NCBI GenBank assembly: GCA_039105265.1
Contig: JAPFFF010000020.1
Coordinates: 1,257,001-1,321,000, forward strand
Direction: 5' to 3'
DNA length: 64,000 bases
DNA from: Tritrichomonas musculus
Lineage: Eukaryota; Parabasalia; Tritrichomonadida; Tritrichomonadidae
Positions 41,754 through 51,046 of this stretch are shown here, in pieces (the first letter of the stretch is position 1; each line of letters begins with the position of its first letter). The notes under the pieces are model-generated. The model was not told the origin of the DNA and ran no database searches. It saw only the letters and a program-made list of their open reading frames with translations. Both the position numbers and the translations under genes were made by a program.

Positions 41754-44700
41754 ATTTAAGGGTCCTGCTAAACTTTTTGATATTAGTCTGCTGAAAAGTT
41801 TGAGTTTTTCTGAATGCATTTGTGCCATCTAATAAATTGAACTCCATTTTGGCCCCAGCATACAATTTTTCATAGAGTTCTTCAATTGTGATGCCCATTC
41901 GTTTACATTTATTAATGATCACTTGATGAGGAATGCCCTTGAGTCTTATATGATATCCTTCTTTTCCTTCTTCATCGACTAAGATATCTAAATAACTTTT
42001 CTTGCCTAATGCGATCAGTTTTCGTGAATGTATTTGGCCTACTGCACCCTCAAAACCGTCAAAATCATTATGAAATTGACACATGTTTTCACCTATTAAT
42101 TCAGCATTATATTTCTCCTTAAAGATCTCTGCCACTTTTTTCACATCCTCTTCATTTAGGTGCATGCTATCGGTATCTTGATAGAATATTTCAATCCCTT
42201 TTTGTTCTGCACTAGCCATAACACGATTCATCAAATGTTTTGACCATGAAAGAACGCTAGCACCAAATTGTGGGAGATTGAAATGATCATTGATCGGCTT
42301 CAGCTTTTTCACATAGCATCTATCAATTGTCGGTTCATCATAGATTTCTGTGATAAAGTTATAATTGCGCCAAATGTATTTCATTAGCTCATCTCTGGGT
42401 ACACTTTTTGTTTCGGTTTTCATCGCTTTCAATATTGATTTGCCATAGATTGAATTCAATAGCAATTTGATCGTTGACTGCAGTGGATTCTTCTCTTTCT
42501 TATATTTGAGTCTTAAATTAAATAATCCAAGAATGAACTCATTTATCTTCTTATTAAATCCTTCATCAAAATAGTAACCACGAATGATTTCGTATTTGAT
42601 ATCATAGAACTCTATTAAATCCATTAGTGCAATCTTGTCAATATAAAAATTGCTAACAGGGTCATTGTCAAATATTTTTGAGCCCTTATCATTTCGTCTA
42701 AAGACTTGCCCGAATTTATATGGCTTATCGGATTTGCACTTGATTTCATTAATATTGATTTCAATAAAAAAAGTGTCAAATTTCATCAATTGATCATGGT
42801 CTATATTTTGAGGCAAAATTTTCGGTTTTCCTTTAGCAACACCATCCATTACATACATAGCTGAAGGATAAAGGCTAACTGCATCAAAATCTTGTATTCT
42901 TCCTTCTATATATTGCTTTTGATTTGATGCTGTCATTGTTCTTCCTCCGCTTACACATCTTTGAATAAAGTTTTGCGGTTTGCCACTTAATTGATAACAA
43001 CCGTCAAAGCATCCATATTTATTGGCGAAATGATAACCGATAGATGAGATTGAAATAAAGTTATTAACGCCTAACATTTCTGTACCTGTTTGTTTGAATA
43101 CTTCTTTCAAATCTTTATCAAATTTTTCAAGCCCTTTCATAAGAACGATACAATCCTTAAAACAATAGAACTTGGCATATTTCATAATATTAATTGAATC
43201 ATTTTTTTCATTGTATGCTTCACTTATTTTGGCATTTTCTAGGATTTGTTTGCTTTCATCTTTGCCATCGTTCTCTTTTCTATACTGCTCATAGAATTCA
43301 TTGATTGGCAGAACAGCTTTTTGAATGTTTTCTTCAGTGTATATTTTGTATGCCATAACCTCTTTATGCACATCTAAATTAAACATAGATGCAAAATTCC
43401 TGAGAGCCGATGGAATAATTGAATAGGAATTGCGAAACGTAAGCTTTTTCACTAATTTACCATTTGAAGCATACTTGAGCATAATGACTTGCAAAACTGT
43501 GCCTGTTCTTTCAGTTATTTGTGTTTTCCATCCAGGAGTATTGATGAAAAAGCAACCATCGTACTTTAAATTGTGAAAATAAGTTAGTGAATTATTGTAT
43601 AGATAATTGAGAAGCTGACGATCAATGTTTTCACCTTCAAAGCTTATTTTGTGAATATTTTGGCCTTCACGATACACTGTGCAATTCAAATAAGGACGAT
43701 GAGGAGATACAGTAGTGTCTGTTTCAAAATCTGAATAATATACTCTAGACCAATCTTTCTCTTTCTTCTTATCTTTATTCGAGTCTATTATTTTTGTGCA
43801 TAATTCTTCATTATAATCAAGATCAATGTAATCATTCAATCCATCATATTCGGTTGTATTCAATATGGATAATTCGCAGCTTCTTATCTCTCTGAACATA
43901 TTGAGCTCAAACATTTTTCTGAATATCATCATTGGAAGAGTGCCATTTTCTGAATAAAAAATCTTTTCGCCTTTGATGCCTTTAATCATGAAGCGGTTTT
44001 TATCATCTTTGAACTTTTCGTCTATTTCTTTTGCATGTTCAAGATAATAGATGGTGCATTTGATTGGCCTATATATCATGTAGTGATCTTTATAAAGAAG
44101 CAACTCTACTGTTCGATCATAACCTTTCTTTCTGGTGTCTATTTTGATCTGCATTTGATGCTTAATATCAAACCTTTCGTCGATTCTTTTCACGACAAAA
44201 CTGCATTTGAATTTTTCTGATATCTCTTTGATTTTGTTATTTGGTATCGATTTTGTTTGAACATAATATCGCAAGTGATTTATTTCTTCATCATTGAACA
44301 CTCCTGACTGAATCAAAGCATAGACAAAACAATTGTCTTTATAATTTTTCTTATCTATCTTTGAGAATATTTGGAATTCACTGAGATCTAAATTAGATAA
44401 ATTAATAAAAGGAAAGAATGAGCCTTCTGGTGTTGATCTATAATCTGGATCGATTTCGACTTCTTCATGATATAAAGCATGGTCATCTTCATCTTCTTTA
44501 ATAACATCGAACTTAATTCCTTTATCGTCTAGTTGTTTTCTCAGAAAAAGTACATCATATTTGACTGGAATGAATTCAAAATTGACAGTTGGGTTTGTAT
44601 CTGATTTCTCTTCTGACAAGTCTAATTCGCCTGATATGTGACCTATTGTGCTCTCTATGTCATGTTTGTCGCTGAGAGTGAACCATTTTGCGTGTCCATC

Positions 44701-45108
44701 AAGTGTGTATGCTTTGACGACAACTTTTGATTTATTTCGAATCTTATAGCAGTGTCGAAGCATCTCTGTAAATGCGAGTCTCTTGCACTCACTGTCTCCA
44801 ATATCGACGTCAAAGGAGAACTCTTTTGCAGCCATAAACATGAGTCTTTTGAGTTCTCTTTGAAATAACTCTTGATCATCCACTTCTTGTACTCTTTTTT
44901 CGTATGCTTGTCTTGCTTGTGTCTTTGATTCTTCATAAAAGTCTATAGACAAGTTCATTATGTCATTATCTACATTTGCATTTGCCTTTGATATATTGGT
45001 TTTCATCTTTTTCCCCGACAAGCCACTTCTCTGTAATCTCTGTATTTGATTTTGCTGTGTTTGAACAAGTTTTATCAATTCTTCTCTTGAAAGTTTGTTG
45101 AAGTCCAT
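41746..45108 (-). CDS. polB: Family B DNA polymerase of Polinton B (protein-primed type)
   Basis: It replicates the element, probably from a protein primer at the TIR ends. The 1120-residue product (start MDFNKLSREELIKLVQTQQN) carries exonuclease motif I SDFETD near residue 458 and YFHNLKYDG about 90 residues on. The polymerase motifs follow in order: DAVSLYPSA near 743, LLNSIYGKS near 886 and YQDTDSMHL near 978. The thumb end has GKKSYLD. The frame is open 36 codons further upstream, but the ATG at 45108 has a TCACACTT Initiator 6-12 bases before it, and the extension is hydrophobic and overlaps the neighbouring gene. The first 290 residues, including a leucine-heptad N-terminus, have no assigned domain and could hold the terminal protein function. 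The CPKC-bearing tail of the A/C polymerase is absent from this lineage. Confidence 0.92.
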   Translation of the reverse strand: MDFNKLSREELIKLVQTQQNQIQRLQRSGLSGKKMKTNISKANANVDNDIMNLSIDFYEESKTQARQAYEKRVQEVDDQELFQRELKRLMFMAAKEFSFDVDIGDSECKRLAFTEMLRHCYKIRNKSKVVVKAYTLDGHAKWFTLSDKHDIESTIGHISGELDLSEEKSDTNPTVNFEFIPVKYDVLFLRKQLDDKGIKFDVIKEDEDDHALYHEEVEIDPDYRSTPEGSFFPFINLSNLDLSEFQIFSKIDKKNYKDNCFVYALIQSGVFNDEEINHLRYYVQTKSIPNNKIKEISEKFKCSFVVKRIDERFDIKHQMQIKIDTRKKGYDRTVELLLYKDHYMIYRPIKCTIYYLEHAKEIDEKFKDDKNRFMIKGIKGEKIFYSENGTLPMMIFRKMFELNMFREIRSCELSILNTTEYDGLNDYIDLDYNEELCTKIIDSNKDKKKEKDWSRVYYSDFETDTTVSPHRPYLNCTVYREGQNIHKISFEGENIDRQLLNYLYNNSLTYFHNLKYDGCFFINTPGWKTQITERTGTVLQVIMLKYASNGKLVKKLTFRNSYSIIPSALRNFASMFNLDVHKEVMAYKIYTEENIQKAVLPINEFYEQYRKENDGKDESKQILENAKISEAYNEKNDSINIMKYAKFYCFKDCIVLMKGLEKFDKDLKEVFKQTGTEMLGVNNFISISSIGYHFANKYGCFDGCYQLSGKPQNFIQRCVSGGRTMTASNQKQYIEGRIQDFDAVSLYPSAMYVMDGVAKGKPKILPQNIDHDQLMKFDTFFIEININEIKCKSDKPYKFGQVFRRNDKGSKIFDNDPVSNFYIDKIALMDLIEFYDIKYEIIRGYYFDEGFNKKINEFILGLFNLRLKYKKEKNPLQSTIKLLLNSIYGKSILKAMKTETKSVPRDELMKYIWRNYNFITEIYDEPTIDRCYVKKLKPINDHFNLPQFGASVLSWSKHLMNRVMASAEQKGIEIFYQDTDSMHLNEEDVKKVAEIFKEKYNAELIGENMCQFHNDFDGFEGAVGQIHSRKLIALGKKSYLDILVDEEGKEGYHIRLKGIPHQVIINKCKRMGITIEELYEKLYAGAKMEFNLLDGTNAFRKTQTFQQTNIKKFSRTLKFI

Positions 45109-45208
45109 TTTAAGTGTGATTAAATTGACCTTTATTAACCTAAAAACCGTAGAAATATAAAAAGAAAAAATAAAAGAAAAATAAGAGAAGAATTGTTTAT
45201 TAATGACC

Positions 45209-46417
45209 TTATGCAATTAAAAGTGTCTTTAAATAATGTTCAACCCACCATGCTGTAATTGTGGGTAAGTTTTTAAGATTCACATCTGGAGCATTATCCT
45301 GAAGTGATAGTAAATATTGGTATTCTCGAGGATCATTAACGAGCTTTTTTATTGAGGAAGTAAAGTCATTATAAAGATCTTGTTGGAGCTTGGAACTATT
45401 ATAATCTTTGCTGTATTTATTTTTGAATTCTTCATGGACGAATATTAAACGTCTTGCTTCTTCTGATCTACTGATCTTTCTTTCTAGAGTTTTAGCAATT
45501 CCAGCTGGATCAACCTTTTCTCTATTATCCCAGGCATTGTTTACCACTCTCACCAATTCATCTAAGAAAGCTGGTTCTTTGCATACTCTTTTTGAAACAG
45601 ATGCATAATCTATTTCCGGTGCTGGTGCTGGTGCTGGTGGAGGTGGAGGTGGTGGTGGTATCTTTAGTTTTGTAATTTGTTCCTCTAGGTTCTTGATCTT
45701 GGTCTCATAATCTGCTTTTTGCTTTTCCAGCTTTTTGTCCACATATTTGGTCATTATTTGACGAATTCTCCAATCCAACTTTGTGAGTGGATTTGGCTGC
45801 TGATCGGATTGGAGAATTATGTCCATTAATCTTTCCCAGCTTTTTGTCTCTTCCTCTGGTTCAGCTGGCAAAAAATTTATGACATGGCCAGGTTCTATTT
45901 GCAAATGAGGTTCTTCTTCCTCCTCTTGTTGCTTGTTCAGCAAGTTTTGCAGTAATTGATTCTGGTCTTGCTTATTCAGCAAGTTTTGCGACAGATTCTG
46001 GTCTTGCTTGTTCAGCAAGAGTTGCAACAATTGATTCGAGTCTTGCTTGTTCAGCAAGAGTTGCAGTAATTGATTCGAGTCTTGCTTGTTCAGCAAGAGT
46101 TGCAACAATTGATTTGCGTCTGGCTGCTGATTCGAGTCTTGCTTGTTCAGCAAGAGTTGCAATAATTGATTTGCGTCTGGCTGCTGATTCGAGTCTTGCT
46201 TGTTCAGCAAGAGTTGCAGTAATTGATTCGAGTCTTGCTTGTTCAGCAAGAGTTGCAGTAATTGATTCGAGTCTTGCTTGTTCAGCAAGAGTTGCAGTAA
46301 TTGATTCTGATTTGTCATTTGCATGTCATTAAGCATTGGCATTCTTTGGATTTGACGTTTGATGATTCGTCTTTGTTTTGAGTTTAGATTGTTGTTGTTG
46401 TTGTTGTTGAAGAACAT
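45209..46417 (-). CDS. Glutamine/leucine-repeat protein upstream of polB
   Basis: A 402-residue protein, family not recognised. It begins with an asparagine run, then a basic stretch (SKQRRIIKRQIQRMP). About ten copies of a 13-residue unit NQLLQLLLNKQDS follow (residues about 40-170), probably a long amphipathic coiled coil. An acidic region (EEEEEPH), a helix (KLEKQKADYETKIKNLEEQI), a proline tract near 255 and a helical C-terminal domain of about 140 residues follow. The repeat is also visible in DNA as a 39-bp tandem array at 45950-46310, so its length may vary between copies. It lies on the same strand just upstream of polB, which makes a replication partner or terminal protein possible; there is no direct evidence. 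Confidence 0.65.
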   Translation of the reverse strand: MFFNNNNNNNLNSKQRRIIKRQIQRMPMLNDMQMTNQNQLLQLLLNKQDSNQLLQLLLNKQDSNQLLQLLLNKQDSNQQPDANQLLQLLLNKQDSNQQPDANQLLQLLLNKQDSNQLLQLLLNKQDSNQLLQLLLNKQDQNLSQNLLNKQDQNQLLQNLLNKQQEEEEEPHLQIEPGHVINFLPAEPEEETKSWERLMDIILQSDQQPNPLTKLDWRIRQIMTKYVDKKLEKQKADYETKIKNLEEQITKLKIPPPPPPPPAPAPAPEIDYASVSKRVCKEPAFLDELVRVVNNAWDNREKVDPAGIAKTLERKISRSEEARRLIFVHEEFKNKYSKDYNSSKLQQDLYNDFTSSIKKLVNDPREYQYLLSLQDNAPDVNLKNLPTITAWWVEHYLKTLLIA

Positions 46418-46783
46418 TAAAAAAAATGGTCAGCAATGGCGGTTTTTAAGAATAATTTATTCTCTCAATTATCGTTTCTCACAAAATTGAATGTCCGATC
46501 ATTTTTATAATAAATAATTAGTTTTAATCTAACGATTAATTATTAATTATCTATATTAAGTATATATATTATTTTTATGATTATTATTAAAAAACAAATT
46601 ATTAAAAATATTTCAATAAATTGAGAGAATGTAAATTTTATTCCAAAGTATTTTATTTTTTAAATCTAAACTATTATTTAATATCTACATTAAATATACA
46701 TATTTATAAAATAGTTATTTTTATTCTAAAAAATGTTTTTCCTATAGATTTTGAAAATTCTTTTGAAAAAGTTCACACTTTTT
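46418..46783. promoter_or_regulatory. Divergent AT-rich spacer between the 402-residue and 139-residue genes
   Basis: This is the longest non-repetitive gene-free stretch of element B (366 bases). It is extremely AT-rich, with a repeated TATTTAATATCTACATTAAA / TATCTATATTAAGTATATAT theme. GTTCACACTTTTT at 46771-46783 directly before the ATG at 46784 is a canonical Initiator. AT-rich divergent spacers can serve as promoters or as replication-associated unwinding regions; I cannot tell which. Confidence 0.55.
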
Positions 46784-47203
46784 ATGTCTGAATACTTTGA
46801 AGACGAAACTGATTTTCTTGATTCTTTAGTTCATTATGAGTTAACAGAAGAAGACAAAGAGCTCTGGCATCCTGATAATCAAATAGAAAAATTGGGGAAA
46901 GATATCTCACGGTCATTACATATATCTTCTCAAGAAGATAAAATTCCTAGTTTCGAATTAAGTCCAAAAGCCAAAATACCAGATAGCTTCCATATCAATC
47001 CCAAATTCTTGGCATTTTATAAATCTCTCAGAAAAGATAATTATTATGCAAATGAACTCAGAGATTTATATAATAGTTATTTTGGCACAAATTTAACCAA
47101 AAAAGGACTTGCACATATACTTGAAATAAGAACAATGTTTTCTAATAAGCGTATTAGAATAAAAAATAAAAGATTAACAATATACACAAAAATTTTTTAC
47201 TAA
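46784..47203 (+). CDS. Unknown 139-residue protein of Polinton B
   Basis: It begins MSEYFEDETDFLDSLVHYEL and is acidic in the first third, while the last 65 residues are basic and helical (ELRDLYNSYFGTNLTKKGLA). The start was chosen at 46784 because TCACACTT lies 11 bases upstream; the longer frame has only a TTG start. The C-terminal segment resembles in pattern the end of the 342-residue protein of element C (DVKDRYKQEFNISLTFDKLT...KLF). This suggests a shared small helix-turn-helix or winged-helix DNA-binding domain, a weak similarity. The gene ends at the edge of the AP-1-like repeat array. Confidence 0.55.
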   Translation: MSEYFEDETDFLDSLVHYELTEEDKELWHPDNQIEKLGKDISRSLHISSQEDKIPSFELSPKAKIPDSFHINPKFLAFYKSLRKDNYYANELRDLYNSYFGTNLTKKGLAHILEIRTMFSNKRIRIKNKRLTIYTKIFY

Positions 47204-47210
47204 ACATTAC

Positions 47211-47597
47211 TGGACGCATGAATTTTTTTTTGTCCGCATGAATCATTGAATTTTTTTGGACGCATGAATCATTGAATTTTATTGGACGCATGAATCATTG
47301 AATTTTATTGGACGCATGAATCATTGAATTTTTTTTGTCCGCATGAATCATTGAATTTTTTTGGACGCATGAATCATTGAATTCTTGAATCATTGAATTT
47401 TTTTTGGACGCATGAATCATTGAATTTTTTTTGTCCGCAAGAAAATTGAATACTTCATGAGGTCATGGCCGCATGAATTATTGAATGTTTTTTTATTGGA
47501 CGCATGAATCATTGAATTTTATTGGACGCATGAATCATTGAATTTTATTGGACGCATGAATCATTGAATTTTATTGGACGCATGAATCATTGAATAA
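47211..47597. repeat. Tandem array of ATGAATCAT sites between convergent genes (about 27-30 bp units)
   Basis: About 14 units read TTGGACGCATGAATCATTGA followed by ATTTT; some have TTGTCCGC in place of TTGGACGC. The palindrome-like ATGAATCAT occurs 11 times exactly (first at 47238, last at 47582), and three more units have close variants. The motif is one base away from the AP-1/GCN4 site ATGA(C/G)TCAT. The array lies between the 139-residue gene and the bZIP-like gene, which converge on it. Unit lengths vary only in the T run, so the ATGAATCAT core is more constant than the spacer. Confidence 0.9.
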
Positions 47598-47637
47598 TTA
47601 TTGAAAAACAAAAATAAAATACAAGCCAATTAGGTAT

Positions 47638-47868
47638 TCAATTGGGCTGATTCGTTATCATATTTACTTTTTCTCTTAATTCTTCTAATTCTCTTTTTTT
47701 CCTTTCTCTATATGCTTTTTGTTGTTGTTTTCTAGCTTCATGTCTTTCTTCTTCAGTAGCGTATTTTAGTTTTCGTCCTCTTTTCAAATTTTGTATACTT
47801 TCTGATTTGGTGAGCTTTTTGATAACATTTGTTTCATTAAATTCTGAAAGATCTAATCGTCCGGACAT
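47638..47868 (-). CDS. bZIP-like protein of Polinton B (short type)
   Basis: A 76-residue protein. After a short acidic start (MSGRLDLSEFNETNVIKKLT) it has a basic region RGRKLKYATEEERHEARKQQ then QKAYRERKKRELEELREKV, which resembles fungal Yap/Pap1 bZIP domains (Q.AF/YRERK then leucine heptads). The zipper is short, only one to two heptads, so dimerisation may need a partner. A close relative, also short, is at 63222-63488 in element C with the same (E/L)FNET(N/D)VIK.L start. It is divergent from the helicase gene, with 49 bases between start codons, and its 3' end faces the ATGAATCAT array. Confidence 0.7.
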   Translation of the reverse strand: MSGRLDLSEFNETNVIKKLTKSESIQNLKRGRKLKYATEEERHEARKQQQKAYRERKKRELEELREKVNMITNQPN

Positions 47869-47917
47869 TTATTTTTGAGAAAAAATAAAAAACAAAAAAG
47901 CTCTTCACATTTCTGAA

Positions 47918-49681
47918 ATGACTGAAGAAGAACAAATGACTGAAGAAGAACAAATGACTGAAGAAGATCCTTATTTGGATGATAGTAACGATGAAGACCA
48001 AATAATAATTCAAAATGTCCTGCCACATTACCACCCAGATTTTAATGATAATGATCTTTGTGTCAACAATAACCCAATTAAACTTGACGGTGATGATTTA
48101 TTGGCCCTTTATTCATTGTTGGAACCAAACGAAGAGAATTTTGGTCAGGTATTCAATTCAATATCTATTGCACCATATAAGACCGATTTCAAAAAGCAAA
48201 TCATGAAAAGATGGTGGTGTCTCAAAGAGGGAAATAGTGAAGAATTTGTCGAAGAAAATTGGCAAAATAATCAAACTCTCAAAGGGAACAGATGGTTATT
48301 CGATTTCTTAAACTGTTTACCTCAAAGACAGAGGAATTACATGCTTGAGACGTACTTTAATAACACCATTAATGACTCAGCTCAAATTGAAACATATACC
48401 CATTTTTCATTAACTAGCATCAGACACAAAGACTATAGGAAAAGCACAGGGTTTGGCATCAGAGTCGGGGAATTCATGACTGATCTTGTCAGAGTTGCTA
48501 AACATATTGATGTTGTGCCATCAATTTTTCTCCTCAAAGTGAGAGACCCAAAGTACAATCACGCACAACTGACATTCACTACTATGGCACAGTTCAATCA
48601 AAAACTAAAGTCAATAACTTTGGGCAAAACGACAAAAGCAATTACAGCATATAAAGTTTTGCAGGAAGGAACAAATACAAACTTTTTGACAATAGAGCAG
48701 ATGGCATTCTACACCGGACGATTGGATGTGTTTCAATTCTTCCAGGGATTTGATTATCCTTTATGCTTTGGACAAAATATAAGACAAGAAGTTATTCAGC
48801 CATTCCTTTCTCATATTTTTGCCATCATATGCAAAAAAAGAAAAGATGTTTTCAATTATGTCATATCCTGGATATCGTATATTATCCAAAATATTGGAAA
48901 AAAGACCAAAACAGCACTCGTCATAACAGGTATGCAGGGTACTGGGAAAAACACGTTTACTGACACTATTTGTAAACTTTTTGGTGGTTATGCCAATCCT
49001 GATGCCAAACTTGATTATCTCACAGGCAAATTTAATGGAAGTTTGATGTATAAAATGTTGCTTGTGTGTAATGAAGTAAAGAGTTTTATCGGCAACAAGA
49101 AATATGATGACGACACCTTAAAGACATTGATCACGGAAGAGTCAATTGACATTCACAAGAAGTATCAGGACGTCTTTACTCAGCAAAATGTTGCCAACTT
49201 TATCTTCCTTTCGAACAATTTTGCACCAATCAAAATAGCAGAAGATGATAGACGATACATAGTTATGGAAGTTTCAGCAGAAAAACGAGGAGATAAAGAC
49301 TATTTTAATAATCTTTATGGGTCCTTCACTCCTGATTTTTTTTCGATCCTGTTATCTTGGTTCAGAAGAATTGATCTTTCCCAATGGGATCCGACAATCA
49401 TTCCTTTGACAAGAGAGAAAACAGACATTATTAACTTTTCGAAGAATCCATACTCGGCATTCATTCAGCTGAATGTTTCACAATTTATCCATGGAATACA
49501 AAAGAAGCAGGCCTTTGAATCCTTTAAAGCTTGGTGCACCGAAAATGGATATGCTGTGGGAACAATGCAAGCCTTTCGAAACAGCGTTCTCAAATACTGC
49601 CGAGAAACCAAAGATGGCTCAAAGGCAGCAATTTATCAATTGCGTGAAGACGCATATCAATTCTTTCAAATTAATAAATAA
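47918..49681 (+). CDS. Superfamily 3 helicase (D5/DUF5906-like) of Polinton B
   Basis: It unwinds DNA for replication of the element. The protein has 587 residues. Walker A GMQGTGKNTF is at about 338-347, Walker B LLVCNEV at about 381 and the SF3 motif C FIFLSNN at about 429, followed by the arginine-rich DDRRY. The N-terminal 300 residues may hold a primase-like or DNA-binding part without recognised motifs. The first 18 residues are three copies of MTEEEQ, encoded by an 18-bp repeat with three possible start codons. The first ATG (47918) has TCACATTTC 10-15 bases upstream, a strong Initiator. Together with PolB it forms the replication set, and it shares that promoter type. Confidence 0.88.
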   Translation: MTEEEQMTEEEQMTEEDPYLDDSNDEDQIIIQNVLPHYHPDFNDNDLCVNNNPIKLDGDDLLALYSLLEPNEENFGQVFNSISIAPYKTDFKKQIMKRWWCLKEGNSEEFVEENWQNNQTLKGNRWLFDFLNCLPQRQRNYMLETYFNNTINDSAQIETYTHFSLTSIRHKDYRKSTGFGIRVGEFMTDLVRVAKHIDVVPSIFLLKVRDPKYNHAQLTFTTMAQFNQKLKSITLGKTTKAITAYKVLQEGTNTNFLTIEQMAFYTGRLDVFQFFQGFDYPLCFGQNIRQEVIQPFLSHIFAIICKKRKDVFNYVISWISYIIQNIGKKTKTALVITGMQGTGKNTFTDTICKLFGGYANPDAKLDYLTGKFNGSLMYKMLLVCNEVKSFIGNKKYDDDTLKTLITEESIDIHKKYQDVFTQQNVANFIFLSNNFAPIKIAEDDRRYIVMEVSAEKRGDKDYFNNLYGSFTPDFFSILLSWFRRIDLSQWDPTIIPLTREKTDIINFSKNPYSAFIQLNVSQFIHGIQKKQAFESFKAWCTENGYAVGTMQAFRNSVLKYCRETKDGSKAAIYQLREDAYQFFQINK

Positions 49682-49759
49682 AAGAATTAACTTTTATTAA
49701 ATTAATCTTTTTTTTTGAGAATGTTATGTGATCTGACATAACCGTTTTCATTTTTTTCA

Positions 49760-50404
49760 ATGTTCGCTATCTTATTGATACTCATTGAATCATTTGAAAG
49801 ACCTGATGGAATCCCGGAAGAGGCTAATTGGATACCTGCTTGGAATTTTACTCAAGTTTATGGAGACTGGGAAATGGATACTTCTGACTTGAAGGATCAT
49901 CTCTTCGTTCTTTATCAAGGAGGAATTCTTGAACAACAAATTACATGTTCTCGATTTTGGATAATTGGAATGAAAGACTCTAATTTTGATACAATTGACA
50001 TTTATTTTGGACAATTAAGTCAATTAAACATTAATTGTAAATCAGATGTTCGTCAGAAATGGCAAGTTTTCTTTGATTCACAATCAATGCCGATCACTAC
50101 TGATACTCTCATGATCCAAAGCAGAAGTGCTTCTGCTCTTCATGGACTTTTTTATCTGTATGATCCTCCAAAACAAACTCCCTCATTAACTCCAACCATA
50201 TCACCTGACCCTTTTTGCCCTGTCCCAAGAATTGTAAAAAAAAATCAATCTGAAGCCATTATATTGAAACATTGCAAATTCTCGAATATTAAATCTTACG
50301 AACCTGGAGGAATTATTTTTTCTCAGAATTGTATTCTTCTAGTTAGCAATTGCCAAATATTTAATATAACTGGTGGAGGAGCTATTTACTGGGTTTTTAA
50401 CTAA
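49760..50404 (+). CDS. Fragment of a host Pmp-like beta-helix surface protein carried by Polinton B
   Basis: It starts with a hydrophobic signal-like segment (MFAILLILIESF) and ends with CKFSNIKSYEPGGIIFSQNC and FNITGGGAIYW. These GG(I/A)I-type repeats are typical of the right-handed beta-helix of Chlamydia polymorphic membrane protein-like surface proteins, a family expanded in Trichomonas. Those proteins are usually several times longer and end in a membrane anchor; at 214 residues this frame covers only a first portion. A TCATTTTTTT Initiator is 6-13 bases before ATG. It stops immediately before the convergent 192-residue gene. It looks like a host gene piece captured by the element. Confidence 0.6.
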   Translation: MFAILLILIESFERPDGIPEEANWIPAWNFTQVYGDWEMDTSDLKDHLFVLYQGGILEQQITCSRFWIIGMKDSNFDTIDIYFGQLSQLNINCKSDVRQKWQVFFDSQSMPITTDTLMIQSRSASALHGLFYLYDPPKQTPSLTPTISPDPFCPVPRIVKKNQSEAIILKHCKFSNIKSYEPGGIIFSQNCILLVSNCQIFNITGGGAIYWVFN

Positions 50405-50983
50405 CTAAACGCAAAACTTTAAACATAAATGATAGTTATTTAATAATTCATTATATTCTTTATTATAAACTTGTTTGAAATCAGTGACGATTTCGCCGTT
50501 CTCTTTGAGTATTTTAATGGCTTCTATTCTTCGAATTGGGTTTGCTTTTCCGGCACAACAACCAATATCTTCATCAAGATGTACTTCGACTTCTGTGACT
50601 TTGAGAATTGCTTTTATGATTTCTTCTAAGCACTCTTTAGGGACAATAATAGAATGCTTAAAGATTAAATTGCTTAAAAGCGCTTTATCCTGATTTAAAA
50701 GTATTTGAGCATATGTTTCTAAAATCACACTTTTTGCGTCTGTTTCATTGATTTCCGGTTCTATTTGAGCATTCACGTCTCTTGTTATCACTATCTCCTC
50801 CTTCCCATCTTCTCGTTTATTTATAATAATATTATTATTTATATTTGAAGTCGATGACGATGCTGCTGTTGGCTCCAATGCTATATTTGCGTTAACACCA
50901 GTTGCGTTTGTTCTCTTCTTGATCATTTGCCTTGGAGATAAACCTGAAAATTTTAAGGGACCAATTAACTTCTGAATTATCAT
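50405..50983 (-). CDS. Unknown 192-residue protein of Polinton B
   Basis: I do not recognise it. The N-terminal third is low in complexity (IALEPTAASSSTSNINNN). Residues about 75-190 look globular, with helices (KSVILETYAQILLNQDKALL), an acidic strand (EVEVHLDEDIGCCAGK) and a final amphipathic helix. The CC pair and histidines are not enough to claim metal binding. It abuts the stop of the Pmp-like fragment with no spacer. Upstream, 63 bases separate it from the divergent 141-residue gene. Confidence 0.55.
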   Translation of the reverse strand: MIIQKLIGPLKFSGLSPRQMIKKRTNATGVNANIALEPTAASSSTSNINNNIIINKREDGKEEIVITRDVNAQIEPEINETDAKSVILETYAQILLNQDKALLSNLIFKHSIIVPKECLEEIIKAILKVTEVEVHLDEDIGCCAGKANPIRRIEAIKILKENGEIVTDFKQVYNKEYNELLNNYHLCLKFCV

Positions 50984-51046
50984 AAGTAGCCGGCCATTTA
51001 TTTAAGAAGAAAACTTTAGAAAGAATAATCAAATCACACTTATATA

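Noticed and set aside
47211-47597. Coding repeat protein in the ATGAATCAT array
   Set aside because: Unit lengths vary in steps that are not multiples of three and stops occur in all frames.
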